Shown here piece by piece: positions 15,709 through 22,484 of a stretch of 39,096 bases of DNA. How positions within the stretch are numbered: position 1 is the stretch's first letter; each line of letters opens with the position of its first letter. The stretch comes from a virus, in the IMG/VR virus record IMGVR_UViG_3300021363_000012, positions 1 through 39,096 of that record. The stretch is one strand, 5' to 3'. A program made the translations under genes and the position numbers. A model generated the notes under the pieces. It was not told the origin of the DNA. It worked only from the letters and a program-made list of their open reading frames with translations, and ran no database searches.

Positions 15709-16569
15709 CTAAGCAACAAGTATTTTCCAGGCTGTCGTTGAATCCTTTCGATACTTATCTAAGTCGACTCCCTTAATTTCTGGAATGGCATCATAATCGA
15801 CGCGTCCGCGCATAGTCGTCTTCATGGCTCTAATACCATCGCCTAAACAGTTTTGATCGCCACAGAGGCTTAAAATGGCTTTTCTGTAGTCTTCCTTGAC
15901 GACTTCGAGATTTTTTATCTGCTCACATATTTTTCGGTACTCTGAGGCAACGGAACCCCAAGACGGATCAAGAGACATATCCTTGTAATCGGCATCTTGA
16001 AGTGCTGGAGGTTCATTGAGAGCAATGCACCGCCAAAACTCTCGAGCTTTGGGCATGAATTTCTTAACCCATAGAGCATCTGGCAAGACCTCGATACAAA
16101 TTCCGTCAATTCCATCGTAGCTATAATAAAAGCACCTTTCGGCTCCAGTGACGAGCATTTGGTGTTGCATTTGATCTAAATAGTACTGAGGAACTTCTTG
16201 ATTCTTGGCCATGTTGTGAAGCTTAGATCCACCGCACTTGATTTCCAGTACGGCGTTGCACTCCCCACAGAATCCATCAAGAGAGGCTCCTAGGAAAGAA
16301 AATTCACTGCTCTCTACGACAATAGGAACCATAGAGATTCCATGACGCTCAGTAAATTGTGTCCTGGCTTCTGGTTCTAAGCGCTTTCCCCTTTCCATGG
16401 CTTCGTTACTCTTCTTGTCCTCAATGAGACCGAGCTTTCTTTGCCAGCATGTATAGGGCGTATCCCAAGGGTTATTGCCCATGATGATTGATGATTCCGT
16501 TGCCGTTATGACGGTTTTTCTCCAAGACAGCCATTCTGAGGATCCTTGTTCTAGTTCAATTACCTTCAT
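15709..16569 (-). CDS. YqaJ-type viral exonuclease (lambda Exo-like recombinase nuclease)
   Basis: This 286-residue protein has the PD-(D/E)XK motif order of the YqaJ family: S-S-E-W-L-S-W-R-K-T-V-I-T-A-T near residues 10-25, G-K-R-L-E-P-E-A-R near 63, L-G-A-S-L-D-G near 92, and L-E-I-K-C near 106 with the catalytic E-x-K. The family degrades the 5' strand of double-stranded DNA ends, leaving a 3' tail for the annealing protein encoded two genes upstream. The pair is a lambda Red / RecET-type recombination system. The ATG overlaps the stop of the preceding gene. Confidence 0.92.
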   Translation of the reverse strand: MKVIELEQGSSEWLSWRKTVITATESSIIMGNNPWDTPYTCWQRKLGLIEDKKSNEAMERGKRLEPEARTQFTERHGISMVPIVVESSEFSFLGASLDGFCGECNAVLEIKCGGSKLHNMAKNQEVPQYYLDQMQHQMLVTGAERCFYYSYDGIDGICIEVLPDALWVKKFMPKAREFWRCIALNEPPALQDADYKDMSLDPSWGSVASEYRKICEQIKNLEVVKEDYRKAILSLCGDQNCLGDGIRAMKTTMRGRVDYDAIPEIKGVDLDKYRKDSTTAWKILVA

Positions 16570-16913
16570 TTTTTGTCTCCTAGCTGGCTATAAAATAAAG
16601 CAATGGATTCTAGAAAGTCTCCCAAGAATGGGTACATTTCTAATCGTGTTTTCACATTAGTTTCGCTAAGAGGCTTCCCGCTATACACGGTCAATTTTTT
16701 CGAGTCCCAGACCAAAGTCGTTGAATAATTTGCATTTGGTTTGTAGGCTTTGTCAAATTCCCCAAAGCCCGACTTTTGCAGAAAGGATTCTGCACGTCGG
16801 ATATCTACGCCGATAGCGTCCATTTTCTTTATGTGGTCTTCAGAGATTTTCTTAGCCGCAAGATATTTGTCTTGCAGCTCTTGGGTACTAAATTCGTGTA
16901 TTTCGTTGTCCAT
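16566..16913 (-). CDS. Protein of unknown function between RecT- and YqaJ-like genes
   Basis: This 115-residue protein overlaps both neighbours by a few bases, so all three are translated as a coupled set. The first 60 residues are helical (coiled-coil-like E-L-Q-D-K-Y-L-A-A-K-K-I), the rest mixed. Conserved placement inside recombination operons would suggest an accessory of exonuclease or annealing protein; no motif supports a specific job. Confidence 0.68.
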   Translation of the reverse strand: MDNEIHEFSTQELQDKYLAAKKISEDHIKKMDAIGVDIRRAESFLQKSGFGEFDKAYKPNANYSTTLVWDSKKLTVYSGKPLSETNVKTRLEMYPFLGDFLESIALFYSQLGDKK

Positions 16914-17710
16914 TATGCCACCGCTATGTTTTCTTTGTTTTTGTCATTTAAATATTTAATCTTATTGTTTATAGAAATTACACATCTATCATAACATAAT
17001 TTCGGAATTTCCTGTAGATTGGTTGCGTTATACATTTTCTTAATCCAATTGATGAAACTATTTCTGCTTTCTTCGTCAAGGAGATCGACAAGACCTGCCA
17101 GTGTAGCAATCTCTTCTGCGCTTATTTTTTCGCTCTCATCTAGTTCCGGTGCCGCACTCTTGATCTCAATATCTTGATCAGCATCTTCAAGCGGTCTCTT
17201 CTCAGCGGGAACGTTCATTATGTCCCATTTCTCGTCCTCGGAATAGGCATTCCCAACTACATCGGAAAATAGCGTTCTAGCGAGAGTAGACATGGCGCGA
17301 TTGTATAACATCTGCTTAGGAAATTTCTTCCAAGTAGCAGAATTCACGAGGCCTGCTATTTGCGCATCTTCCATGGTGAACTCAAACTTTACGGAGTCCC
17401 CGTTGTCTTTTCTGACTCCGATAACGACACATTTTTGCGATGTCCATTCGGGTATTTTAATGCTGTGACCTTCTTTGCGTATTCTGTCCGTCATGAGGGC
17501 CGTACTCATGGAGATCTTGCCGTTGACGACATAGAAGCCCCCGTTGATTGCCTTCATGGGTGAGATGCCGAGATCCTTGGCTGTAAGCATGACATTCATG
17601 AGGGTATCAACCGACATGTTGTGCGTGCCGCCTTTTGAAGCTACTGAAGCTAGGGCGCGGAAATAATCAAACTCTTGTTTTTGATTTTGTTGTTTTACTA
17701 ATGTTGACAT
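16913..17710 (-). CDS. recT: RecT-family single-strand annealing protein
   Basis: This 265-residue protein matches the core pattern of RecT-like recombinases: I-S-P-M-K-A-I-N-G-G-F-Y-V-V-N-G-K-I-S-M near residues 54-73, M-T-D-R-I-R-K near 78, then F-T-M-E-D-A-Q-I-A-G-L and W-K-K-F-P-K-Q-M-L-Y-N-R-A-M-S near 110-140. Such proteins coat and anneal complementary single strands, working with the YqaJ-type exonuclease encoded downstream. The C-terminal third is acidic and variable. GTGGAG precedes the ATG, behind a striking run of ACAAAAAC repeats (minus strand). The symbol is a family name. Confidence 0.87.
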   Translation of the reverse strand: MSTLVKQQNQKQEFDYFRALASVASKGGTHNMSVDTLMNVMLTAKDLGISPMKAINGGFYVVNGKISMSTALMTDRIRKEGHSIKIPEWTSQKCVVIGVRKDNGDSVKFEFTMEDAQIAGLVNSATWKKFPKQMLYNRAMSTLARTLFSDVVGNAYSEDEKWDIMNVPAEKRPLEDADQDIEIKSAAPELDESEKISAEEIATLAGLVDLLDEESRNSFINWIKKMYNATNLQEIPKLCYDRCVISINNKIKYLNDKNKENIAVA

Positions 17711-17764
17711 AATTTTACTCCACTTTTTTTTGTTTTTGTTTTTGTTTTGAGGGTATTTTTGGCG
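17711..17764 (-). promoter_or_regulatory. A/C-rich leader of the RecT-like gene
   Basis: On the minus strand the leader contains several AACAAA/ACAAAA units before the GTGGAG ribosome site. Similar stretches precede 18055, 18385 and 22485. Such unstructured purine-rich leaders can enhance translation, but a binding role for a phage or host protein is equally possible. Confidence 0.35.
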
Positions 17765-18055
17765 TTATACAAAGTCTGCCCAGGATAGTCCTAGACAGTC
17801 CATGCATCCAGTACAACATCCTAGGTTTTCACCTTCAGCTTCGTCTAGTTCAATCTCCTCGAGGATGTCATTGCGACAGTCATCTTGATAGATACTTTCA
17901 TATGCCTCCTCATGAGAAACTGCATTACAGTTGCCTATCATGGTGATAGGGTATATGTTGATTTTTTGTGCCGATATGCTCTTGGCAAAATCCTCGAGCA
18001 TGGATGAAATAGAAGCTACTTTGGCGAGTGCTGCTTCTTGGGTATTGGTATTCAT
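17765..18055 (-). CDS. Small acidic protein with Cys cluster
   Basis: This 96-residue acidic protein ends in C-C-T-G-C-M-D-C-L-G, a cluster of four Cys that could bind a metal. The middle contains D-D-C-R-N-D-I-L-E-E-I-E-L-D-E-A-E-G-E. GAGG precedes the ATG, behind an A-rich leader on the minus strand. It is an early gene of the leftward recombination operon. Unrecognised. Confidence 0.65.
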   Translation of the reverse strand: MNTNTQEAALAKVASISSMLEDFAKSISAQKINIYPITMIGNCNAVSHEEAYESIYQDDCRNDILEEIELDEAEGENLGCCTGCMDCLGLSWADFV

Positions 18056-18086
18056 AGTCTTGCCTCGTTTGTTTTTGTTTTTTTTG

Positions 18087-18236
18087 CTACTTATTCAATG
18101 ATTTTTTGTGGTTCACGGCAAAGGCTCTAGCATCTTTCTTGGTTTTAAAAAGGCCTATTGCTACTCCATATAAATTTCCCTCGGGATAAAAGATTAGTTC
18201 GTAATATTTTATCTTGTTTTTCTGTCTCAGTGTCAT
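18087..18236 (-). CDS. Very small basic protein, first gene of leftward operon
   Basis: This 49-residue frame encodes Y-Y-E-L-I-F-Y-P-E-G-N-L-Y-G-V-A-I-G-L-F followed by K-T-K-K-D-A-R-A-F-A. The alternating pattern looks like a beta hairpin plus helix, typical of a small real domain. No strong ribosome site is visible before the ATG, which lowers confidence. It would be the promoter-proximal gene opposite the Cro-like gene. Confidence 0.5.
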   Translation of the reverse strand: MTLRQKNKIKYYELIFYPEGNLYGVAIGLFKTKKDARAFAVNHKKSLNK

Positions 18237-18285
18237 TGTGTAGTGTAATTCTCGTTGTCCCCACATGCATTCCTCATTTTGTTTT

Positions 18286-18344
18286 TATCAGAAAAGTCTT
18301 GTTTTTCCCAACTTGTCTTGATATACTGATTATCGTATCAGAAA
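18286..18344. promoter_or_regulatory. Probable operator region between the leftward operon and the Cro-like gene
   Basis: TATCAGAAA occurs twice in the same orientation at 18286-18294 and 18336-18344, exactly 50 bases apart, about five DNA turns. The second copy is also the right half of a TGATA-(12)-TATCA inverted repeat at 18319-18340. This spacing and the location between divergent transcription units fit binding sites for the Cro-like protein or a repressor. Promoter boxes are not clear enough to assign. Confidence 0.5.
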
Positions 18345-18384
18345 CCTGACATTTAACGCAAACGAAAACGAGACAAAGACAAAT

Positions 18385-18585
18385 ATGAATAAATTCCTGG
18401 CATGGATTAAGAGCAATGATAAGAAGCAACGCGGCGTAGCAGAAAAGCTCGATATTAGTACGGCGACGCTGCATGACATATTGCGTAAGGGCCATATGCC
18501 AAGCCTGCGCCTGGCTTACGAAATAGAGCAGTACACAAAAGGAGCCGTTACCGTCTATGACTGGATAGATCAAGAACCAAAATAA
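18385..18585 (+). CDS. Cro/CI-type helix-turn-helix regulator
   Basis: This 66-residue protein has a Cro-like helix-turn-helix: Q-R-G-V-A-E-K-L-D-I-S-T-A-T-L-H-D-I-L, then M-P-S-L-R-L-A-Y-E-I-E. It ends with V-T-V-Y-D-W-I-D, the usual beta extension of small Cro-like repressors. It faces away from the recombination operon with a 148-base control region between. ACGAGAC in the leader is the only ribosome-site candidate. It is likely to control both divergent promoters. No separate larger CI repressor was seen. Confidence 0.85.
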   Translation: MNKFLAWIKSNDKKQRGVAEKLDISTATLHDILRKGHMPSLRLAYEIEQYTKGAVTVYDWIDQEPK

Positions 18586-18713
18586 GCAAATAAAGAAATC
18601 ACCAGGGCTATCGCCGAAATAGAAGCTAAGAAAATCAGCACATAGAGAAATTCCGGCGTAGCTCTTATTCCCTCCACAATTTCGTTGAAAACTTCCTTCC
18701 AAGGCTCTTTCAT
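18570..18713 (-). CDS. Small single-span membrane protein
   Basis: This 47-residue frame has AAGGAAGG 6 bases before the ATG. A charged N-terminus (M-K-E-P-W-K-E-V-F-N-E-I) is followed by a strong hydrophobic helix, F-L-Y-V-L-I-F-L-A-S-I-S-A-I-A-L-V-I-S-L. It overlaps the Cro-like gene end by 16 bases in convergent orientation. Holin-like or inhibitory membrane roles are possible for such small proteins; nothing in the sequence decides. Confidence 0.62.
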   Translation of the reverse strand: MKEPWKEVFNEIVEGIRATPEFLYVLIFLASISAIALVISLFAYFGS

Positions 18714-18969
18714 ACATAACCTTCCTTATGAGCATAATTGCTCTAAATGAAAAGTACTGAATAAATAAAAGGCTTGCAAATATATTTTTGAAATATTATG
18801 AAAAGTGATGCAGCCGACGCCAATCGGCTGCACCGAGACTAGAATACCATCAAAACGCCAACAATCCAGGAGATTCGCAAAAAACTAGCCCACGAAATCA
18901 GGGAAAGCGGACATTTGACCGGATCATCGTACGTTTTCCTTGTTAAAAAAATCAACAATTTTCACAAGG
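18714..18969 (+). promoter_or_regulatory. Leader of the replication region with hairpin
   Basis: No convincing gene is present. An AT-rich stretch (TTGCAA at 18774, TATTAT at 18794) could be a promoter but has only a 14-base spacer. At 18810-18831 GCAGCCG and CGGCTGC form a perfect 7-base stem around an 8-base loop, with no T tract after it. The stem-loop core CGACGCCAATCG resembles CGACGTCTAATCG in the hairpin at 19633-19659, so the two may be related RNA elements. Confidence 0.45.
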
Positions 18970-19308
18970 ATGACGAATTTGCAAAAACAACCAAAAATTC
19001 CCCCTAAGATGCCTTGGATTAAGGTGGGGAATGTCAAAGAATATATTGTAGTTCCTGACAAGAAAACAGGTAAGGACAGCCAGAAACCAATTCAGTATAC
19101 CTATAAGGATATTGAGTATGATTTAGAGGGCTGGGCCAATGGTCAAAAATTCCTTCCAGAAGACTTCGATCTAGTTCACATGAGACTTAAGCGAGAAAAG
19201 ACAGTTCCAGGCTGGATTAGCGGATCATCTTGGTTCGGGCTTAGACTGAAATCGGATGATGTCGTTGTGCGTTGGAAAAGAATGCACGAAGGAGATGGAT
19301 CATGCTAG
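18970..19308 (+). CDS. Protein of unknown function, start of replication operon
   Basis: This 112-residue protein is rich in Lys, Pro and Trp (P-K-M-P-W-I-K-V-G-N, W-I-S-G-S-S-W-F-G-L). The ATG was chosen because a TTG 30 bases upstream has no ribosome site; AAGG directly abuts the ATG, closer than normal, so the start is uncertain. The end carries the ribosome site of the next gene. No recognised family. Confidence 0.65.
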   Translation: MTNLQKQPKIPPKMPWIKVGNVKEYIVVPDKKTGKDSQKPIQYTYKDIEYDLEGWANGQKFLPEDFDLVHMRLKREKTVPGWISGSSWFGLRLKSDDVVVRWKRMHEGDGSC

Positions 19309-19580
19309 ATTACAGTGAGTTTCCCCCCATCAAATATTTCATACGAGTACTAAAAAGCTGCCCAGAAAGTGCGCTCCTTTATATCCAAATCTGGAAGAAA
19401 AGAGGGTCTCTTATGAGCTTTGTTGTTCCTAGGCGCGATGTGCGTCGGGAGTACTTGATTTCGCCTACCATGTTTAGGAATTTACTCGCGCCTTTGGCGT
19501 TTCTGAATCTCATTAACTTCATCGAAGACGATGACGGAAGATATCAGATTGACGTCTCGGGGCCGCATAGCAATGAATGA
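19302..19580 (+). CDS. Small winged-helix-like protein
   Basis: This 92-residue protein is preceded by GGAG 6 bases before the ATG, inside the previous gene. The pattern Y-I-Q-I-W-K-K-R-G, V-V-P-R-R-D-V-R-R-E-Y-L-I-S-P-T-M-F-R-N-L-L-A-P-L, then L-I-N-F-I-E-D-D-D-G-R-Y-Q-I-D-V looks like a winged helix: recognition helix followed by two strands. It could be a regulator or origin-binding accessory, inferred from fold pattern and position. Confidence 0.66.
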   Translation: MLDYSEFPPIKYFIRVLKSCPESALLYIQIWKKRGSLMSFVVPRRDVRREYLISPTMFRNLLAPLAFLNLINFIEDDDGRYQIDVSGPHSNE

Positions 19581-19632
19581 GTTAAAACTTTATTGCAATG
19601 GATGCTATAGATGTGCTAGCTTGGTAAATGAA

Positions 19633-19747
19633 AATGCCCCGACGTCTAATCGGGGCATTGGATCGGCGCGGCAACGCCATGATGGAGTGTTAACAGTTTC
19701 CATCATAGCACCGCGTATCAAATTGCGCAACACTTTCATGAGGTGCT
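19633..19747 (+). ncRNA. Series of four hairpins before the replication initiator (regulatory leader or antisense-type RNA)
   Basis: Four stems follow each other with almost no gap. AATGCCCCGA/TCGGGGCATT (19633-19659, 10 bp); GGCG/CGCC (19665-19678); ATGATGGA/TCCATCAT (19679-19706, 8 bp); AGCACC/GGTGCT (19707-19747, 6 bp, long loop containing TTGCGCAA). The last arm lies directly against the ATG at 19748 and contains the ribosome site (GAGGTG), so closing it would block translation of the initiator. An alternative 60-residue frame (19573-19755) covers the same bases but has no ribosome site. Confidence 0.6.
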
Positions 19748-20659
19748 ATGTCTGAAAGATTTTTAAAGTTCATTCCCTCCAAAGAAGCCCTATATCTCCT
19801 CACTAAAAAAGGACACGCTTTTCGTTTACTGGCTATTGTTGCCGAATTAGCCCGTCGATATGAAGGCGGAGTCGATGGATTGAAAGTGGGAGAAGCCTTG
19901 ATTGGCGGCCACGAAAACTACGACATGTCTGAACAAAATTATCGAACCGCAAAAGACATTTTGGTTAGACGCCAACACCTCAAAATCGTGGAAACGTGCC
20001 GCACTCGCAAAAAAGTAACGACCGGGATAACGACCGTCGGGACAAAGGTAAAGCTCTTATCTTCAAGCGTTTGGGATATAAATTCTGACACAGGTAACGA
20101 CCGAAGTAACGACCGTCCAACGACCGACCAACGACCGACCAACGACGAACTAAGAATGATTAAGAAAGAAAAGAAAGATCATCATCCCTACCCTTCTGCT
20201 TCCGGACTGACGGATGACTTTTCTTCGAAAGAGGAAAAGGTAAAAGTTTGTGATGGAGTTTTCATGAGAAAAAAAGATCTTGATTTGTGCATACAGCTCA
20301 AGGGAAGCCTCGAGAAAGTTCAGGAGGGGATTGCGTTTATCCTCGGGAGCAAGAAGAGAAAATGCGATATCACGGACTGGCCAAATGCCCTCGCAAACTG
20401 GAAGGTCGAAAACAAGGTCAAGGTAAATATCCGAGAGAATGCGAACCTAGCGGAAAAATTGTGCCGTCAGTTCGAGGAATTTGAGAATGGGAACGGCTGG
20501 AGGATTCGACTGTATACGGATCAAAACAGAGATCAAAAAGGAATTCTTTTCGAGAGCGAAAGCGCCTATCACGAGTCGGTTTTCGTCGCGCTGGTCGATG
20601 GAGAATTTAAGCAAAAATGTAGAGATTTGATAGAGAAAAACATTGTAGGAGAAAAATGA
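19748..20659 (+). CDS. Lambda-O-like replication initiator with origin iterons inside the gene
   Basis: This 303-residue protein has a helical N-terminal DNA-binding part (residues 1-110; A-K-D-I-L-V-R-R-Q-H-L-K-I-V-E resembles a winged-helix end). A low-complexity linker at about 117-136 (Asn/Asp/Arg/Thr/Pro) follows, then a C-terminal domain (about 165-300) of mixed helices, likely for helicase or loader contact. The linker is encoded by a direct-repeat array, exactly the arrangement of lambda O, whose origin lies inside its own gene. Identity as initiator is inferred from this and from position. The ribosome site GAGGTG is part of a hairpin arm. No helicase gene follows, so host DnaB would be recruited. 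Confidence 0.75.
   Translation: MSERFLKFIPSKEALYLLTKKGHAFRLLAIVAELARRYEGGVDGLKVGEALIGGHENYDMSEQNYRTAKDILVRRQHLKIVETCRTRKKVTTGITTVGTKVKLLSSSVWDINSDTGNDRSNDRPTTDQRPTNDELRMIKKEKKDHHPYPSASGLTDDFSSKEEKVKVCDGVFMRKKDLDLCIQLKGSLEKVQEGIAFILGSKKRKCDITDWPNALANWKVENKVKVNIRENANLAEKLCRQFEEFENGNGWRIRLYTDQNRDQKGILFESESAYHESVFVALVDGEFKQKCRDLIEKNIVGEK
20017..20182. other. Probable replication origin: iteron array plus AT-rich segment
   Basis: AACGACCG occurs at 20017, 20029, 20096, 20108, 20119 and 20130, with a partial copy (AACGACG) at 20141. The spacing is 11-12 bases within each group, about one helical turn, so bound proteins would sit on one face. A purine-rich AT-rich stretch follows at 20150-20182, as in the lambda origin where unwinding begins next to the iterons. 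The array lies inside the putative initiator gene. Confidence 0.75.
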
Positions 20660-20847
20660 GAATTTACGAAGTTTGGTATGGATGTGGAAAACATGTTTTT
20701 GAGGCAGATGAAATAAAATTTCGAGACGACTTTCTCCATGAAACAAAGAAAGAACCCCTCGTACTTTATCAAAAAGGGAGGCTTCTTGCCATTCTCAAAG
20801 AATGGGAATACGTGATAGATGTCACTGAAAAATTTATTGCGAAATGA
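20656..20847 (+). CDS. Small protein of unknown function
   Basis: This 63-residue protein is coupled to the initiator by an ATGA overlap, with GTAGGAG 6 bases upstream. The sequence (Y-E-V-W-Y-G-C-G-K-H-V-F-E-A-D-E-I, E-P-L-V-L-Y-Q-K-G-R-L-L-A-I-L) looks like a small beta-rich domain. It overlaps the frame of the next gene by 4 bases if the upstream start is used. No family recognised. Confidence 0.66.
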   Translation: MRIYEVWYGCGKHVFEADEIKFRDDFLHETKKEPLVLYQKGRLLAILKEWEYVIDVTEKFIAK

Positions 20848-20885
20848 AAGTAAAAGCGTTATCACAAACAAAAAAGGAGTTAAAT

Positions 20886-21200
20886 ATGAGTCAATTTGAT
20901 TTCGTTAGTCATGAAAGTTTTCCAGAAGATGAATACACTAAGGAAGCCGTCGTTCTGTGCATAAAAAAAGAGCATCGAGTGACCTTCGTGAGAAAAAAAA
21001 TGAATACCGGCGCCATGTTTTGGGATGTAATTTCAGCCTCCGTCAAGAAGGGCGGCGAGAAGAAGTTTCTCAAGAGCTACTCGCAGGACAGCAATTTTCT
21101 CCATGAGGATATAAAGCATTTTCTTGAAGCACGATCTTGGGAAAAGGGAGGAAGTGCGAATTTGCCGCAAAAAAACGAAAACGAAGATATCCCGTTTTGA
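20886..21200 (+). CDS. Putative ssDNA-binding or SSB-tail-bearing replication protein
   Basis: This 104-residue protein starts at the ATG with AAGGAG 6 bases upstream; an in-frame ATG at 20844 lacks a site. Its core (V-T-F-V-R-K-K-M-N-T-G-A-M-F-W-D-V-I-S-A-S-V, then F-L-H-E-D-I-K-H-F-L-E-A-R-S-W-E) matches a pattern found in phage replication regions. It ends N-E-D-I-P-F, the acidic tip by which SSB proteins recruit partners. It may be a minimal SSB, or a protein that mimics the SSB tip. No canonical OB-fold signature can be called by eye. Confidence 0.65.
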   Translation: MSQFDFVSHESFPEDEYTKEAVVLCIKKEHRVTFVRKKMNTGAMFWDVISASVKKGGEKKFLKSYSQDSNFLHEDIKHFLEARSWEKGGSANLPQKNENEDIPF

Positions 21201-21276
21201 GTTTGATATTGGAAACAAGGAAGGCCAGCCAAGGCACTTTAGATGCCCTACAATCGATCAAAAGGGGGATAGGGCT

Positions 21277-21702
21277 ATGAACACTCGGATTAAGAAAAAT
21301 AGTCGATCCTGGGCTAAAAGAAGTGCCAAAATCGAGATCTGTATAGACAAAGCGACCTTTGATATCCCCCTGCGGACTAAGAGCGAAGCGAACTGCTTCG
21401 AACCCTGGCCCGTGAGGCACCGGAGGCACTCGGAGCAGAAGCGCCTGGTAGGCACGTTTCTTAACCCTCACCGTGGCCTTTTCCGGCTGCCGTGCCGCGT
21501 TGTCCTCACCCGATTCGCCCCGCACGAGCTGGACGTCTTCGACAACTTGCCCGCAAGCTTCAAGTACATCGTCGACGCTATCTGCGCAATTATAACAGGA
21601 AACTACATTGCCGGTCGAGCAGATGGAGATAAAAGAATCTCAATATCGTGCGATCAAGTAAAAAGTTTAGAATATGGAATTAGAATTGAAATTAGTTGGT
21701 AA
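21277..21702 (+). CDS. rusA: RusA-like Holliday junction resolvase
   Basis: This 141-residue protein has a RusA-type signature at about residues 74-120: V-V-L-T-R-F-A-P-H-E-L-D-V-F-D-N-L-P-A-S-F-K-Y-I-V-D-A-I, then A-D-G-D-K-R. The aspartates (near 86, 89, 100 and 118) fit the metal-binding acids of RusA, which cuts four-way junctions arising in phage recombination or packaging. The start was placed where AAAGGGGGAT precedes an ATG; the frame is open further upstream. The region 21360-21580 is clearly GC-richer than all neighbours, suggesting recent acquisition. The symbol is a family name. Confidence 0.72.
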   Translation: MNTRIKKNSRSWAKRSAKIEICIDKATFDIPLRTKSEANCFEPWPVRHRRHSEQKRLVGTFLNPHRGLFRLPCRVVLTRFAPHELDVFDNLPASFKYIVDAICAIITGNYIAGRADGDKRISISCDQVKSLEYGIRIEISW

Positions 21703-22471
21703 ACAAAAAACAACAAAAACACAAACAAAATGGCAAACTATGGCAGAAAGAAAAATATATATAACCACAAATTATGCGCAATTTAGGTTTTTAAATAGAA
21801 ACAGAGACGTAAATCCGGAGCTGCTTCTTGCTTCTATTAAGAAAAAAAACCTTCTAATTGATGATCCAATTTGCGTTGATAAAGATATGAATGTATTAAA
21901 AGGTCAAAACAGATTAATAATTGCAGAAATTATAAAATCTCCTATTTCTTATTTTTTCGCTGAAGAAATGACAGAAGATGATATTGCACAATGCGAAGTT
22001 AAAAGGGCCTGGGTGTTAACCGACTATTTAAAATATTATGGACATTTACCGCCTTATATTTTTATTAAACTCGTTATCGATATATATAAAATCCCTCTCC
22101 ATTGTGCCGTCGCTTGCTGTGCTTTCGGAGATTCTCCCTATGAAAAATTTAGACAGGGTACATTTGCTTTAAAAAAAGATCCGTTTGTTTTAGAGAGATC
22201 GATAAAAATGACCATGGAAGTAGTAGAGTTTTTAAAAAACTTGGTGAGTTTAATTGGAAAGAAAAATGCTAGTTTTAATAACAGGCTATTTAGGGCAATT
22301 TTTCATTGTTGCACCCTAGAAAACTATAATCACGATCACATGTTGTCCGCGCTTCAAAGTTATCAAAAATATGCCCTTGAATTATTAAACATAAATTCGC
22401 AGTCTCTGATTGTAGAATCCCTAAAGAATGGAATTTACAATCGTCGATTGTCTGACAAAAACAAAATCTAA
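21674..22471 (+). CDS. ParB-like nuclease-domain protein
   Basis: This 265-residue protein (or about 243 from the ATG at 21740) has a ParB/sulfiredoxin-type domain near residues 25-120: N-R-D-V-N-P-E-L-L-L-A-S-I, then D-P-I-C-V-D-K-D-M-N-V-L-K-G-Q-N-R-L-I-I-A. The last segment matches the G-x-x-R/N-R-L motif of the phosphate-binding loop. The C-terminal half is helical with no known match. Neither start has a good ribosome site; an A/C-rich stretch lies between them. Phage proteins of this class are often nucleases or partition-like factors. Confidence 0.75.
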   Translation: MELELKLVGKQKTTKTQTKWQTMAERKIYITTNYAQFRFLNRNRDVNPELLLASIKKKNLLIDDPICVDKDMNVLKGQNRLIIAEIIKSPISYFFAEEMTEDDIAQCEVKRAWVLTDYLKYYGHLPPYIFIKLVIDIYKIPLHCAVACCAFGDSPYEKFRQGTFALKKDPFVLERSIKMTMEVVEFLKNLVSLIGKKNASFNNRLFRAIFHCCTLENYNHDHMLSALQSYQKYALELLNINSQSLIVESLKNGIYNRRLSDKNKI

Positions 22472-22484
22472 CAAAAGGAAAGTT

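Noticed and set aside
18274-18735. Minus-strand frame of 153 codons over the Cro-like gene
   Set aside because: It covers the control region and the helix-turn-helix gene. The product is Cys/Phe-rich without domain pattern. A better small membrane protein frame exists at 18570-18713.
19573-19755. 60-residue frame over the four hairpins
   Set aside because: It has no ribosome site, ends just after the next start, and its sequence is explained by the inverted repeats. Not listed as a gene, though it cannot be excluded.
20017-20147. CRISPR-like array
   Set aside because: Repeats are 8 bases at 11-12 base spacing inside a gene, typical of iterons and far too short for CRISPR.
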